From: a virus
Virus record (IMG/VR): IMGVR_UViG_3300042311_000577
Coordinates: 1-64,000 of that record
DNA: 64,000 bases
Strand: one strand, 5' to 3'
How positions within the stretch are numbered: position 1 is the first letter of the stretch; every line of letters starts with the position of its first letter. Positions 13,111-21,616 of this stretch are shown piece after piece. The position numbers and the translations under genes were made by a program. The notes beneath the pieces were generated by a model. That model made no database searches, was not told the origin of the DNA, and saw only the letters and a program-made list of their open reading frames with translations.

Positions 13111-13379
13111 TGACACTTAGAGAAACAGAACTAATAGGTAAGAAGCTTGTGAAGTATGGGTTTTACAGAAACACCCGGAATCATCATATCTATGGTCATG
13201 GAGACATTACACTTGAATTTAAAATGCTTTATACAAATTTTTGGTATGCAGATATAGAATTAACTATATATATGGATACTATTGTCCGTTTTAAAGGTCA
13301 GCAAGCAGTGTTTACTCCAGAGTGGTTAGTAGAGGAGTATGATAAGATAAAGGCAATGTTTAAATTTTTAAGATCATGA
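13110..13379 (+). CDS. Member 3 of a tandem alpha-beta-alpha protein family
   Basis: 89 residues. It begins MTLRETELIGKKLVKYGF, nearly the same as the next gene (MTIREVNLIKKKLLSMGF), and ends in KIKAMFKFLRS. The middle is strand-rich. The similarity indicates tandem gene duplication. Confidence 0.65.
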   Translation: MTLRETELIGKKLVKYGFYRNTRNHHIYGHGDITLEFKMLYTNFWYADIELTIYMDTIVRFKGQQAVFTPEWLVEEYDKIKAMFKFLRS

Positions 13380-13654
13380 TGACAATACGTGAAGTGAACC
13401 TGATTAAGAAAAAGCTTTTAAGTATGGGTTTTACCCAGGATGCAGATAGTTCTAGATCCTTTACAAAATGGCATAAGTTAGTACCTATCACAGTGAAATT
13501 TCAAAAAGCATATGATACATATTATGATGCTTATATTAGATATGGAATAACTCCTGAACAGATAGTACTAGAAACTACTTTTCATGTAGAGCCTAGCAAA
13601 ATACTTAAGAGATCTGAAGACTTAGCAACAATTTTAAATTTTTTAGATAGATGA
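13376..13654 (+). CDS. Member 4 of a tandem alpha-beta-alpha protein family
   Basis: 92 residues starting at ATG 13376 or the adjacent ATG 13379. Same pattern as members 1-3: TIREVNLIKKKLLSMGF, a middle strand region with several Tyr, and a final helix LATILNFLDR. ATGA overlaps at both ends imply coordinated translation of the whole array. Confidence 0.65.
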   Translation: MMTIREVNLIKKKLLSMGFTQDADSSRSFTKWHKLVPITVKFQKAYDTYYDAYIRYGITPEQIVLETTFHVEPSKILKRSEDLATILNFLDR

Positions 13655-14067
13655 TAAGATATTTTAAAGATCAGAAAATTAGTAATCTTCTACTTGATAT
13701 ATGTGAGGAACATCATGCAGTATCAAAAGAAGAAGATAGTAATATGGGATACCTGTGGCATATGTTTGCACATGGTACCAAAAAAGGAGACTTCAGACCA
13801 TTTATTTTTATATCTGAGATGAACTTATTAGTAAAGACAGGATATCTTACTGAAGATGAGAGAAATAATCTAAATGCTATGTTGAATAGTAATGATGATG
13901 ACAATGCTCACCTTACTGGATACTCTATACTTACATTAAGAGCTAAAAGGATAGAAGAAATGGGTTCATGGACTCCTGAGAATGAAAAATACAAGGATGT
14001 TAACTACACTAGGGATATTATTAATCCTGAAATGTTTTTAAAACCTGTAACACCTTATACATTATGA
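13651..14067 (+). CDS. Hypothetical protein
   Basis: 138 residues, mixed helical. It contains HAVSKEEDSNMGYLWHMF, a GDFRPFIF segment and a helical middle (NLNAMLNSNDDDNA). It shares no obvious similarity with the tandem family upstream but is coupled to it by ATGA. No domain recognised. Confidence 0.6.
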   Translation: MIRYFKDQKISNLLLDICEEHHAVSKEEDSNMGYLWHMFAHGTKKGDFRPFIFISEMNLLVKTGYLTEDERNNLNAMLNSNDDDNAHLTGYSILTLRAKRIEEMGSWTPENEKYKDVNYTRDIINPEMFLKPVTPYTL

Positions 14068-14258
14068 GTGATTTAACATGTATTAAATGTGGAGCTCCGG
14101 CTACCAAAAGGTATAGTCCTGATCTAGACATCAAGGGTATAGGAATGTGTGCAGAGCATACAGATGAGATCATGATGGATCTTATGGTTACTCAGTTTGA
14201 TAAGAAGGGTTGGGAGAAGTTTGAGAAAAAGTATTTAAAACAAAAGAAAAATGAGTGA
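14064..14258 (+). CDS. Small zinc-ribbon-like protein
   Basis: 64 residues. The first half has CIKCGAPATKRYSP and then GMCAEH, a likely C-x2-C...C-x2-H zinc site; the C-terminal half is a Lys-rich helix. Such proteins bind nucleic acids or proteins, but no role is assigned. Confidence 0.6.
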   Translation: MSDLTCIKCGAPATKRYSPDLDIKGIGMCAEHTDEIMMDLMVTQFDKKGWEKFEKKYLKQKKNE

Positions 14259-14502
14259 ACAAGAATTAGTTGATTTTGGCTTTGAAAAAGTAGAAATTAC
14301 AGATGATGATAGTCAAAATGGATATGATTATTATTACTATCAAAAAGAGATGTGCAGCGGCATTATTCTACATAGTACAGACAATGTTGATGTAGAAGAT
14401 GATCAATGGACTCTGAAAGCATTTGAGATACCTGCAATAGAAATTAAAAGTAAAGATCACTATCTGCATTTTTTAGAAGTAATGAAAAACATAATTTGTT
14501 AA
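14251..14502 (+). CDS. Hypothetical protein, possibly related to the tandem family
   Basis: 83 residues: ELVDFGFEKVEI at the start, a Tyr-rich strand (YDYYYYQKE), and a C-terminal helix (HYLHFLEVMKNII). Length and the GF turn after the first helix resemble the family at 12512-13654. Overlaps the upstream gene by 8 nt. Confidence 0.55.
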   Translation: MSEQELVDFGFEKVEITDDDSQNGYDYYYYQKEMCSGIILHSTDNVDVEDDQWTLKAFEIPAIEIKSKDHYLHFLEVMKNIIC

Positions 14503-14504
14503 AC

Positions 14505-14858
14505 ATGCATACAGGAAAATTTATTAAAAAAGATGGTAAACTTGTTTTTGTACATCCCCAAGATAAACTTGCATATGAAATCTTTGTAGAGAAACTAAAA
14601 GAGGGTGATAAGGTTGATATGTTTATTGAAGTATCTAATCCTGATCACAGTAAAGCACAACTTGCAAAAGTACATGCTTGTATTAGGGAACTGGCTAAAG
14701 AGTCGGGTTATACATTTGAGGAAATGAAACTGGTTGTAAAAGAACATGCCGGTCTAGCCGGCAAGTCTTTTGGGGATTGTAGTAAAAGTGATTTAATGTT
14801 AGCTATTGAAGCTTGTATACAAATAGGTAGTGAAAATTATAATATTAATCTTCACTAG
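14505..14858 (+). CDS. Possible NinB/Orf-like recombination protein (weak)
   Basis: 117 residues from ATG 14505 (a TTG three codons upstream is possible). The pattern is a short beta domain (KLKEGDKVDMFIEV) followed by helices with AQLAKVHACIRELAKESGYTFEEMK and a final LMLAIEACIQIGSE. The order resembles NinB (lambda Orf)-type recombination mediators, which have a KxRTxxQNxxYW-like region, but the key residues are not clear here. The 3' end overlaps the stop of a minus-strand gene by 14 nt. Confidence 0.4.
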   Translation: MHTGKFIKKDGKLVFVHPQDKLAYEIFVEKLKEGDKVDMFIEVSNPDHSKAQLAKVHACIRELAKESGYTFEEMKLVVKEHAGLAGKSFGDCSKSDLMLAIEACIQIGSENYNINLH

Positions 14859-15165
14859 ATTTTTCTTGTTCTTCTAAGAATTTTTCAGCATCAAAATCTT
14901 TTTCATCATAAAGATTATTTTCTTTTGCCTGTTTTTCAATTTCAGCTAAAAGTAAAGTAACTGTGTAAAAAGATCTTTCATTTGGAGTTAATTCTGCATA
15001 TGGTCTATTAGCTATACTTTTTAATGATTCTTCAGTAGAACCTTTTTCAGTTAAAATAGTAAACAAATCAAAAAGTGTAGCTTTAACCATCAAATAGTAA
15101 TTTTTATTTACTTTGATCTCAATGATTGCATCATTTTTCATTTCTTGAACTTTGACTGTGCTCAT
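14845..15165 (-). CDS. Isolated minus-strand protein, unknown function
   Basis: 106 residues starting MSTVKVQEMKND (an upstream in-frame TTG-type start at 15192 gives an unlikely hydrophobic lead). N-terminal strands, a helical middle and an acidic end (EEQEKSSED). It is the only clear minus-strand gene left of 33,875. It faces the gene ending at 14858 (14-nt overlap) and diverges from the uracil-DNA glycosylase with a 31-nt gap. It could be a late gene or an antisense-coupled control gene. Not recognised. Confidence 0.7.
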   Translation of the reverse strand: MSTVKVQEMKNDAIIEIKVNKNYYLMVKATLFDLFTILTEKGSTEESLKSIANRPYAELTPNERSFYTVTLLLAEIEKQAKENNLYDEKDFDAEKFLEEQEKSSED

Positions 15166-15196
15166 AATATAAATTTTTATCAAAAATAGCAAAAAA

Positions 15197-15895
15197 ATGG
15201 AATTAGAAGAAATTAAACAAAAAATGTTTGAAAAGCTTAAACCTAGTGGTTGGGATAGAGTTTTTAAATCTTTTATATTTAGTTCTGATTTTGATACTAT
15301 ACTTACTCAGTTATGGAATCTCAGTCAGTCTGATAGAAGATGGACTCCGCCACTAAAACAAGTATTCAGAGCTTTTGAAGAATGCCCATACAGTAAATTA
15401 CAAGTTGTATTTATTGGTCAGGATCCGTATCCACAGTTAGGTGTAGCAGATGGTATATCATTTAGTTGCAGCAATACAAATAAATTACAGCCAAGTCTTA
15501 AATTTATTCTACAGGAAGTTGATAGAACTGTATATGGTAATCATGTTATAAGTGAAGATTTAGATCTTAAAAGATGGTCTAATCAAGGAATACTTATGCT
15601 GAATACTGCTCTTACAGTTGAAGTTGGAAAGATTGGTACTCATTATGATATTTGGCAGAAATTTACAGCATATCTGTTAGACTGGTTGAATAACTACAAC
15701 CCAGGACTTATTTATGTTTATATGGGTAAGAAAGCTGAAGAATGGTCTGAACTTACTAATGATAATAATTATAAGTTTTATATTAAACATCCTGCTTCTG
15801 CTGCTTATTCTGGTGGTAAATGGGATTGTATGGATGTATTTAATAAAATATCTTCTATAGTAGAAACAAACTCTGGAACTTTAATAACTTGGTGA
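15197..15895 (+). CDS. ung: Uracil-DNA glycosylase (family 1)
   Basis: 232 residues. GQDPYP (74-79) holds the catalytic-type Asp of family 1 UNG; SFSCSN and LMLNTALTVEVG follow in the usual order; the C-terminal His motif is HPASAAYSGG instead of the usual HPSPLS-x-x-RG, but the catalytic His is kept. UNG removes uracil from DNA and leaves an abasic site. In a phage it implies DNA without uracil substitution, and repair of deaminated cytosine. Start ATG 15197 diverges from a minus-strand gene. Confidence 0.93.
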   Translation: MELEEIKQKMFEKLKPSGWDRVFKSFIFSSDFDTILTQLWNLSQSDRRWTPPLKQVFRAFEECPYSKLQVVFIGQDPYPQLGVADGISFSCSNTNKLQPSLKFILQEVDRTVYGNHVISEDLDLKRWSNQGILMLNTALTVEVGKIGTHYDIWQKFTAYLLDWLNNYNPGLIYVYMGKKAEEWSELTNDNNYKFYIKHPASAAYSGGKWDCMDVFNKISSIVETNSGTLITW

Positions 15896-15896
15896 T

Positions 15897-16484
15897 ATGA
15901 CGGAAATATTTAGCAAACTAATTAGAGAAGGACTGACACCAAATTCTTTTTATGTTTTACATTGTATAAAAGAAAAAACTGTTGTTGGAAATTTTGTCAA
16001 CAAAGCACTTGAGTGCAAAAAGCTGCAAACGGATCAATGGCTTACAGAAAACTTGGAACTTACTTCAAAAAGCATTATCTTTATGACAGAAATTGATGGA
16101 TATTTTAGGAAAACTAAGAAAAAAACATCAATTAGTATAATGGGTAACAATTTCATTGAAAATATTCAAAAGTACAATGAAATATTTCCAAACAAAAAAC
16201 TATCTAGTGGCAAATATGCAAGAGTAAACCCTAAAAGTTTAGAAAATGCATTTAGATGGTTTTTTGAAAACTATAATTATACTTGGGAAACAATTTTAAA
16301 AGCAACACAAAGATATGTTGATGAATACAGTATCCAAAGATATGACTATATGAGGACTTCACAATATTTTGTAAGGAAACAAAATGTAGACAAAAGTTGG
16401 GATTCAGATTTAGCAACTTATTGTGAGTTTTTAAATAGTTCTGAAGACACAGAATTAAATTATTTTAAAGAAATAGTAGATTAA
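15897..16484 (+). CDS. Possible replisome organiser or helicase-loading protein
   Basis: 195 residues, placed directly before the DnaB-type helicase (4-nt gap). The first part reads like a winged-helix region (LTPNSFYVLHCIKEKT), then a strand with SKSIIFMTEIDGYF. The end is helical (YTWETILKATQRYVDEYSIQRYDYM, long aromatic helix), which resembles the C-terminal region of phage replisome organisers. Position and pattern support a replication-initiation role, but no signature is decisive. Confidence 0.5.
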   Translation: MTEIFSKLIREGLTPNSFYVLHCIKEKTVVGNFVNKALECKKLQTDQWLTENLELTSKSIIFMTEIDGYFRKTKKKTSISIMGNNFIENIQKYNEIFPNKKLSSGKYARVNPKSLENAFRWFFENYNYTWETILKATQRYVDEYSIQRYDYMRTSQYFVRKQNVDKSWDSDLATYCEFLNSSEDTELNYFKEIVD

Positions 16485-16488
16485 CATT

Positions 16489-17514
16489 ATGGCAAATTTA
16501 TTTAATGGGGCGGCACCTTTGATACCGGTCAGTGAGAGAGATGCTCTCAAAAAAGCTATCTATAAGATTGAAGCTAGAAGAAAAGGACGTTTAAAATCAT
16601 TGAAAAGTGCATGGCCCAAATTTAATGATGCCTTTTGTGATGGACTAGAGTGGAGAACTATCACCGTTGTGGGTGCTAGGCCTGGTACCGGAAAAACTTT
16701 ATTCATGGAGCAATTAATTGATGATATCATCAAACTTAATAAAGACCATGAATTTACAGTTCTTAAGTTCCAGTTTGAAATGCTTGATGAAACCAATGGT
16801 ATCAGAAAGCTGAGTCTAAATACAGGTTATGATTACAATACATTGATGAGTAAGGCAGAACCATTAGATGATGCCGTATTTGATAAGTGTGTTGAACTTT
16901 ATAAAAACTCCAAGGATAGAGATATTGTTGAAGTTATTTATGATCCATGTACAGTAGATGTAATGTGTGCTACCATTCATAATGAAATGGAGAAGCGGGC
17001 AGTAATGGTGAAAGATAAAGATGGCAACACAGTTAAAAAATACACTAACATGCTTGTCACTATAGATCACTCAGCACTATTTAAAGTAGCTAAAGGGCAA
17101 GAAAAGGATAAGTTTGAGATGCTCTATGCATTAGGTGAAGCACTCACTTATATGAAGAAACATTATCCCGTAGCATTTGTAGTGTTAAGTCAGTTGAATA
17201 GGAATATTGATTCCCCTGACAGACAGAGAGATGGTGAATATGGTAACTATGTATTAGATTCTGATTTATTTGGAGCAGATGCTTTGTTACAACATGCTGA
17301 TGTTGTATTGGGTATAAATAAACCTTCTATAAGAAAAATAAGACATTATGGTCCTGATAAGTATATTATTGAAGATGATGATATTCTTGTTTTTCATTTC
17401 TTAAAATCAAGAAATGGTGTTACTAAGATGAGTTTCTTTAAACTTGATAGAACAAATATGCGGATAATTGAAATAAATCCACCTGCTCAAGCAAAAAGTA
17501 TAAATACAAAATAA
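16489..17514 (+). CDS. DnaB-type replicative helicase (SF4)
   Basis: 341 residues. Walker A is GARPGTGKT (62-70), followed by a FQFEM segment and a DHSALF-type Walker B region; VVLSQLNRN (around residue 230) is typical of DnaB, and LKSRNG near 305 matches the DnaB RNR/arginine-finger region. Known DnaB helicases form hexamers that unwind DNA 5'-3' using ATP and recruit primase. The N-terminal primase-binding domain is mostly absent, so this is a RecA-core-only form. It sits with a candidate loader upstream and the primase 2 kb downstream. Confidence 0.9.
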   Translation: MANLFNGAAPLIPVSERDALKKAIYKIEARRKGRLKSLKSAWPKFNDAFCDGLEWRTITVVGARPGTGKTLFMEQLIDDIIKLNKDHEFTVLKFQFEMLDETNGIRKLSLNTGYDYNTLMSKAEPLDDAVFDKCVELYKNSKDRDIVEVIYDPCTVDVMCATIHNEMEKRAVMVKDKDGNTVKKYTNMLVTIDHSALFKVAKGQEKDKFEMLYALGEALTYMKKHYPVAFVVLSQLNRNIDSPDRQRDGEYGNYVLDSDLFGADALLQHADVVLGINKPSIRKIRHYGPDKYIIEDDDILVFHFLKSRNGVTKMSFFKLDRTNMRIIEINPPAQAKSINTK

Positions 17515-17516
17515 AA

Positions 17517-18164
17517 ATGGACAGAAAACAAAAAGAAAAAGAGTACTTTGCATATCATGCAGATACCTTTAAAAAACTACTTCTTCCCAATCCTTATTTT
17601 ACTCTAAAAATGGCATTTTTTGAGAAAGGACGTACTGGAAGAAACATTCAACTCTATGAAGGAGAGCTTAAAAAGAATGAAGACATTTACATGGAATTTA
17701 TTGATGTTATCAGAGATGATAAAGGAAATGAATTAGATTATGTAAGTATGTTTGAAGACAGACCTTTATTCAAGTTTAAAGCTAATCCTTTTTATGCTGA
17801 AGAATATGAACTTAGAGAAAGAAGTTCATATTCAGTGTATATTGTGTCAGTAAGTGAGTTATTAGTTGTATTACCTGATGGTAATGAAATCTCTTATGCT
17901 CTTTATGAAAAAAGAAAAGAGGAAGAAAAAAGAGAGAAAAACAAACTACCTCAATTACAGAAAACACTTAGTGTATTTCCTGATTTTGAAGAAGAGTTTG
18001 CTCCTAAAACAGAAGTAGAACTTGACATTCAAAATAATGAAATTGCAGATGCACCATTATCTGAAATGACAATTTTAGATTTTGCATCTATAATGCTGAT
18101 GAAACCAGTAAGTGCAAAGCCTTGGTTAAATGATCTGATTAAACAAACAAAAAGTGAGATATGA
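17517..18164 (+). CDS. Hypothetical replication-cluster protein
   Basis: 215 residues. Mostly beta-rich in the middle (ELDYVSMFEDRPLFKFKANP, YSVYIVSVSELLVVLP), then a highly charged helix (KRKEEEKREKNKLPQ) and an acidic linker. No motif recognised. It overlaps the Sak4-like gene by ATGA, which suggests a shared role in replication or recombination. Confidence 0.6.
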   Translation: MDRKQKEKEYFAYHADTFKKLLLPNPYFTLKMAFFEKGRTGRNIQLYEGELKKNEDIYMEFIDVIRDDKGNELDYVSMFEDRPLFKFKANPFYAEEYELRERSSYSVYIVSVSELLVVLPDGNEISYALYEKRKEEEKREKNKLPQLQKTLSVFPDFEEEFAPKTEVELDIQNNEIADAPLSEMTILDFASIMLMKPVSAKPWLNDLIKQTKSEI

Positions 18165-18880
18165 GTATAGTACTTCCAACTAAAAAAGTAAAAGCAGAAA
18201 GAGTAAATCCTAAAAGAATTGTAATCTATTCTAAACCTAAAACAGGTAAAACAACTGCATATGCGGGACTTGAAGACAATCTAATATTAGATTTGGAAAA
18301 TGGTACTGAGTATGTAGAAGCTTTAAAAGTAAAAATTACTAATCTTCAAGAACTTTTAGAAGCAGGTAAAGCTATCAAAGAAGCAGGCAAGCCTTATAAG
18401 TTTATTACTGTAGATACTGTAACTGCATTAGAAGAGATGATTATGCCTTTGGCTGTTAAACTTTATAGAGCAACACCAATGGGTAAAAACTTTGATGGTG
18501 ATACTGTAATTACATTACCAAATGGTGCAGGATATTTATATATTCGTCAAGCATTCTTTCAAGTTTTAGATTTTATTGATACATTAGCACCCACAATTAT
18601 TTTATCTGGTCACATTAAAGACAAACAGGTAGATGATAAAGGGGAGATGGTAATGTCTGCAAACATTGATTTGACAGGTAAAATAAAAACTCTAATTTGT
18701 GCTAATGCAGATGCCATTGGGTATATGTATAGAAAAGGTAACAAAACTATTTTGTCTTTTAAGACTAATGAAGAGGTTACTTGTGGTGCAAGACCAGAGC
18801 ATTTACGTAATGAAGAGATAGTAGTTACAGAACTGATTGATGGGGAATTAAAAACCTCATGGGAAAAAGTATTCATTTAA
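18161..18880 (+). CDS. Sak4-like RecA-fold ATPase (single-strand annealing/recombination)
   Basis: 239 residues. Walker A SKPKTGKTT (24-32), Walker B-like FITVDTVTALE (about 79-89) and a later IILSGHIKDK strand. Size, motif positions and the following SSB-like gene match Sak4-type phage ATPases (the AAA_24 type), which share the RecA core but lack its C-terminal domain. Family members stimulate single-strand annealing with a cognate SSB. Alternative: another RecA-fold phage ATPase. Role here is inferred from context. Confidence 0.78.
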   Translation: MSIVLPTKKVKAERVNPKRIVIYSKPKTGKTTAYAGLEDNLILDLENGTEYVEALKVKITNLQELLEAGKAIKEAGKPYKFITVDTVTALEEMIMPLAVKLYRATPMGKNFDGDTVITLPNGAGYLYIRQAFFQVLDFIDTLAPTIILSGHIKDKQVDDKGEMVMSANIDLTGKIKTLICANADAIGYMYRKGNKTILSFKTNEEVTCGARPEHLRNEEIVVTELIDGELKTSWEKVFI

Positions 18881-18900
18881 TAATTAAAAAATAAAAAACA

Positions 18901-19590
18901 ATGGGATTAAGTACAACAGATTTGGGTGCAGGAAGTAGCAGCTCATCTTTACCAAAAACAATTGCTCCAGGCAATCATGTATTAAAAATTAATAGCATAG
19001 AGCTAGAAGATTTTAGATTTATTGAAGGAGCTAAACATTTGATTCTTCATGTAGAAACTGAACCAATAGAAGGTTTTGAAGGATTTATGTTAGATAAAGA
19101 CAATCCAGAAGCTGGTCACTATGCCGGTCAAATAGGTAGAATCAAAGCAAGTCAGTATGCATATTCAGATGGTGAAACTAAGTCTGGCATTAAAATTCAG
19201 AGAGATAGATCAATTCTAATTTTTCTACAGAGTTTGTCTAAAACTCTTGGAATAAATGATTGGTTTATTGAGCAAGATGGTCAACATGAAACTATTGAAG
19301 ATTTTGTTGTAGCATTTAGCAAAAATGCTCCATTCAAAGATAAGTATCTTGAATTTTGTGTAGCAGGTAAAGAATATCTTAACAAGAATGACTATACTAA
19401 CTATGACATGTGGCTTCCTAAAGCAGAAAATAAAAAATATAGTTTTGGTGAAGTTGAAGGTGGTAAAGTTATTCCTTATGATGAAACTAAGCATCTTAAA
19501 AAATTAGAAGTTAAGGATGTAAATAAATTTGGTGATGATGATGATTTTTCATCTCCAAGTAATCTTTCTACTGATTTCAATCTAGACTAG
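18901..19590 (+). CDS. SSB-like protein with acidic C-terminal tail
   Basis: 229 residues. Ser/Gly-rich start, a beta-rich core (KINSIELEDFRFI, HLILHVETEPIEGF, YLEFCVAGKEYL) and an acidic tail (about 207-229, FGDDDDFSSPSNL). The position right after a Sak4-like ATPase is the usual place of the partner SSB. An OB-fold is plausible but not provable by eye. A-rich leader and a downstream terminator (19606) indicate strong, separate expression. Confidence 0.65.
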   Translation: MGLSTTDLGAGSSSSSLPKTIAPGNHVLKINSIELEDFRFIEGAKHLILHVETEPIEGFEGFMLDKDNPEAGHYAGQIGRIKASQYAYSDGETKSGIKIQRDRSILIFLQSLSKTLGINDWFIEQDGQHETIEDFVVAFSKNAPFKDKYLEFCVAGKEYLNKNDYTNYDMWLPKAENKKYSFGEVEGGKVIPYDETKHLKKLEVKDVNKFGDDDDFSSPSNLSTDFNLD

Positions 19591-19605
19591 TTATTGTAAC
19601 AATAA

Positions 19606-19636
19606 TAGGGGGAATTCAGTTCCCCCTATTTTTATT
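19606..19636 (+). terminator. Rho-independent terminator
   Basis: TAGGGGGAA (19606-19614), loop TTCAG, TTCCCCCTA (19620-19628), then TTTTTATTTTAT. A 9-bp perfect stem 15 nt after the SSB-like gene. Confidence 0.9.
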
Positions 19637-19644
19637 TTATAGAG

Positions 19645-20625
19645 ATGCTATCTACTAAAAACTTAATAGCCAGATTAGAAGATATACCCAAAGAATGGGT
19701 TTTTGAGTTTTATCTGGGTCTTACTGAAAAACTTACTGGACAGAGTCTCAAGATCAAATCTATTTTTAATAGTTCTGATAAAGTACCGTCTATGTATATC
19801 TATGTAGATAATAAGAACACTTACAAGTATAAGGATTTTTCCTCCGGACATGGTGGTGATGCATTAGATCTTGTAAAAAACTTATTTAATCTTCCTGAAA
19901 GGAATAGAGCCTCTTTTAAAATTATTGATGATTATAATGACTATATAAAAACTCATGAGCCACCTCCTATTGTAAGCATAAAACCACATAGTAAATTCAG
20001 AGTTTTTGATTATGAGATTAGACATTGGAATAACTTAGATCAAAATTATTGGAGTGGTTTTGGAATTGGATCAAAAATGCTTGAGTTTTATAATGTAGCT
20101 CCGTTATCATTTTATGAAATGGCAAAAGAAGATAATTTAGGAATACAAAGTACTATGAGAATTTCAAATAACTATATCTATGGTTATTTTAAAAAAGACG
20201 GAACCTTGTATAAAATATATCAGCCTAAGATAAAAGATAATAAGTTTATTAAAGTTCAAGATTATGTCCAAGGTAGTGAGCAACTTAGAGGAGATAAGAA
20301 ATTTCTTATAATTACTTCATCATTAAAAGATCTAATGGCATTTACAAAGCTAAAAATTACTGATGCTGAATCAATTGCTCCAGACAGTGAAAATTCAATG
20401 ATTCATCCTAATTATATGCAAAAAGCAATTAAGCATTATAAGAAAGTATTTGTTTTATTTGACAATGATGATCCAGGTAAAATGTCTGCAGAAAAATATA
20501 AGAAAACTTATGGAGTAGAATCAATCAATCTCCCTATGGAGAAAGATCTATCTGATTCAGTAAAACTCCATGGTGTAGATGCTGTAAGAAAAGTATTACT
20601 ACCTTTATTAAAACAAGCATTATGA
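19645..20625 (+). CDS. DnaG-type primase (TOPRIM), without a clear zinc finger
   Basis: 326 residues. The first part (KIKSIFNSSDKVPSMYIYV and FSSGHGGDALDLVKNLF) has the layout of the DnaG N-terminal domain, but the usual Cys/His zinc ligands are not visible. The TOPRIM part starts with FLIITSSLKDLMA and includes VLFDNDDPGK (about 270-279) with the DxD-type metal site, then KDLSD. It would make RNA primers for the replisome with the DnaB-type helicase upstream. It starts directly after a terminator. The missing zinc site is the unusual point. Confidence 0.85.
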   Translation: MLSTKNLIARLEDIPKEWVFEFYLGLTEKLTGQSLKIKSIFNSSDKVPSMYIYVDNKNTYKYKDFSSGHGGDALDLVKNLFNLPERNRASFKIIDDYNDYIKTHEPPPIVSIKPHSKFRVFDYEIRHWNNLDQNYWSGFGIGSKMLEFYNVAPLSFYEMAKEDNLGIQSTMRISNNYIYGYFKKDGTLYKIYQPKIKDNKFIKVQDYVQGSEQLRGDKKFLIITSSLKDLMAFTKLKITDAESIAPDSENSMIHPNYMQKAIKHYKKVFVLFDNDDPGKMSAEKYKKTYGVESINLPMEKDLSDSVKLHGVDAVRKVLLPLLKQAL

Positions 20626-20951
20626 GTTTAGAAAGAACAATGAATGACCTTGAAGAGCATATTGACTATGCTAGTAGTTTTTTTGGAGATCTAAGACATA
20701 AAATTGAGATAGAGTTAAAGGACCTCAATGAAGAAATAGCTGAACTTAAAGATGAGATATCTACACTTGAAGCACAAAATATACTTCTTGAAGAACAGTT
20801 AGAAGATCTTAAAAAAGAAAATACTATGTTTCAACTTGAGTTAGCTGAAATAACAATCCATTACTTACACCATAAAGGTGAAAATGAAGTTTTTAAAAGT
20901 AAATTAATACACATGCAACGTGAGCTGGATTTATCAAGGAAAAGAATTTAA
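20622..20951 (+). CDS. Coiled-coil protein
   Basis: 109 residues, nearly all one long coiled coil (about 25-90, LNEEIAELKDEISTLEAQNI and continuing heptads of Leu/Ile with Glu/Lys). It overlaps the primase stop by ATGA and the next gene by 32 nt. Likely a structural or adaptor protein; no homologue recognised. Confidence 0.65.
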   Translation: MSLERTMNDLEEHIDYASSFFGDLRHKIEIELKDLNEEIAELKDEISTLEAQNILLEEQLEDLKKENTMFQLELAEITIHYLHHKGENEVFKSKLIHMQRELDLSRKRI

Positions 20952-21345
20952 TGAAGGTGACATACCTCAAGGAGGTGTAGGATTTATTTATATTATGACT
21001 GCTATCATAGATGGTAAGTCTGTTGCATACATTGGTAAGAAGAACTTCTTTGCCAATATTAAAAGACCTCTAGGTAAAAAAGCTCTAGCAATGTCCACAG
21101 ACAAGAGACTTAAAAAGTACAAAAGGGAGCTTAAGCCAGACTTCATGAATTATTACAGCAGTAATAAAGTTTTAAAGGAAGCTCACAAAGCTGGAATACC
21201 AATCAAAAGAGAAATTCTTGTCATTTGTTCTACTCAGATGGAGCTGACATATCAAGAAGTAAAGCACCAATTTCAATATGAAGTGCTTGAGAAAGATGAG
21301 TTTTTAAACGGGAACATTCTAGGAAGGTTCTACAAAACAAAGTAA
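20920..21345 (+). CDS. GIY-YIG nuclease, endonuclease II-like
   Basis: 141 residues from GTG 20920. GFIYIMTAI and VAYIGKK form the GIY-YIG core (about residues 21-41), with a YYSSNKVLKEAHKAG segment and a likely Glu at the end of the conserved helix. The order resembles the phage T4 endonuclease II type, which cuts host DNA early in infection. The GTG start lies in the upstream gene; a shorter start is not available without cutting the domain. Alternative: a homing or repair nuclease. Confidence 0.75.
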   Translation: MSWIYQGKEFNEGDIPQGGVGFIYIMTAIIDGKSVAYIGKKNFFANIKRPLGKKALAMSTDKRLKKYKRELKPDFMNYYSSNKVLKEAHKAGIPIKREILVICSTQMELTYQEVKHQFQYEVLEKDEFLNGNILGRFYKTK

Positions 21346-21347
21346 TT

Positions 21348-21614
21348 ATGAAAAAACTATTTATTTGTCTTGGCTTAGTAGCCTTGACTCTAACAGCATG
21401 TACTGAAAATTCAAGAGTAAAAGCTTGGGGTGGTGAAGGAACAATTGATCTACCTAAAGGAAGAAAGTTAGTAAATGTAACTTGGAAAGAAGCAGAAATT
21501 TGGTATTTAACAAGACCAATGGATTCTAATGATGTAGCTGAAACATATAGATTTCAAGAGCAATCATCGTGGGGTATGATTGAAGGTGTGTATAACATTG
21601 TAGAAAGCAAATAA
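21348..21614 (+). CDS. Lipoprotein
   Basis: 88 residues. The signal peptide MKKLFICLGLVALTLTAC ends in a lipobox (LTAC, Cys at residue 18), so it should be lipidated and anchored in the outer or inner membrane. The mature part is short, beta-rich, with LVNVTWKEAEIWYLTRP. Small lipoproteins of this pattern are common in Bacteroidota phages (from memory). Role may be in superinfection exclusion, as for other phage lipoproteins, but that is inference. Confidence 0.75.
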   Translation: MKKLFICLGLVALTLTACTENSRVKAWGGEGTIDLPKGRKLVNVTWKEAEIWYLTRPMDSNDVAETYRFQEQSSWGMIEGVYNIVESK

Positions 21615-21616
21615 TC

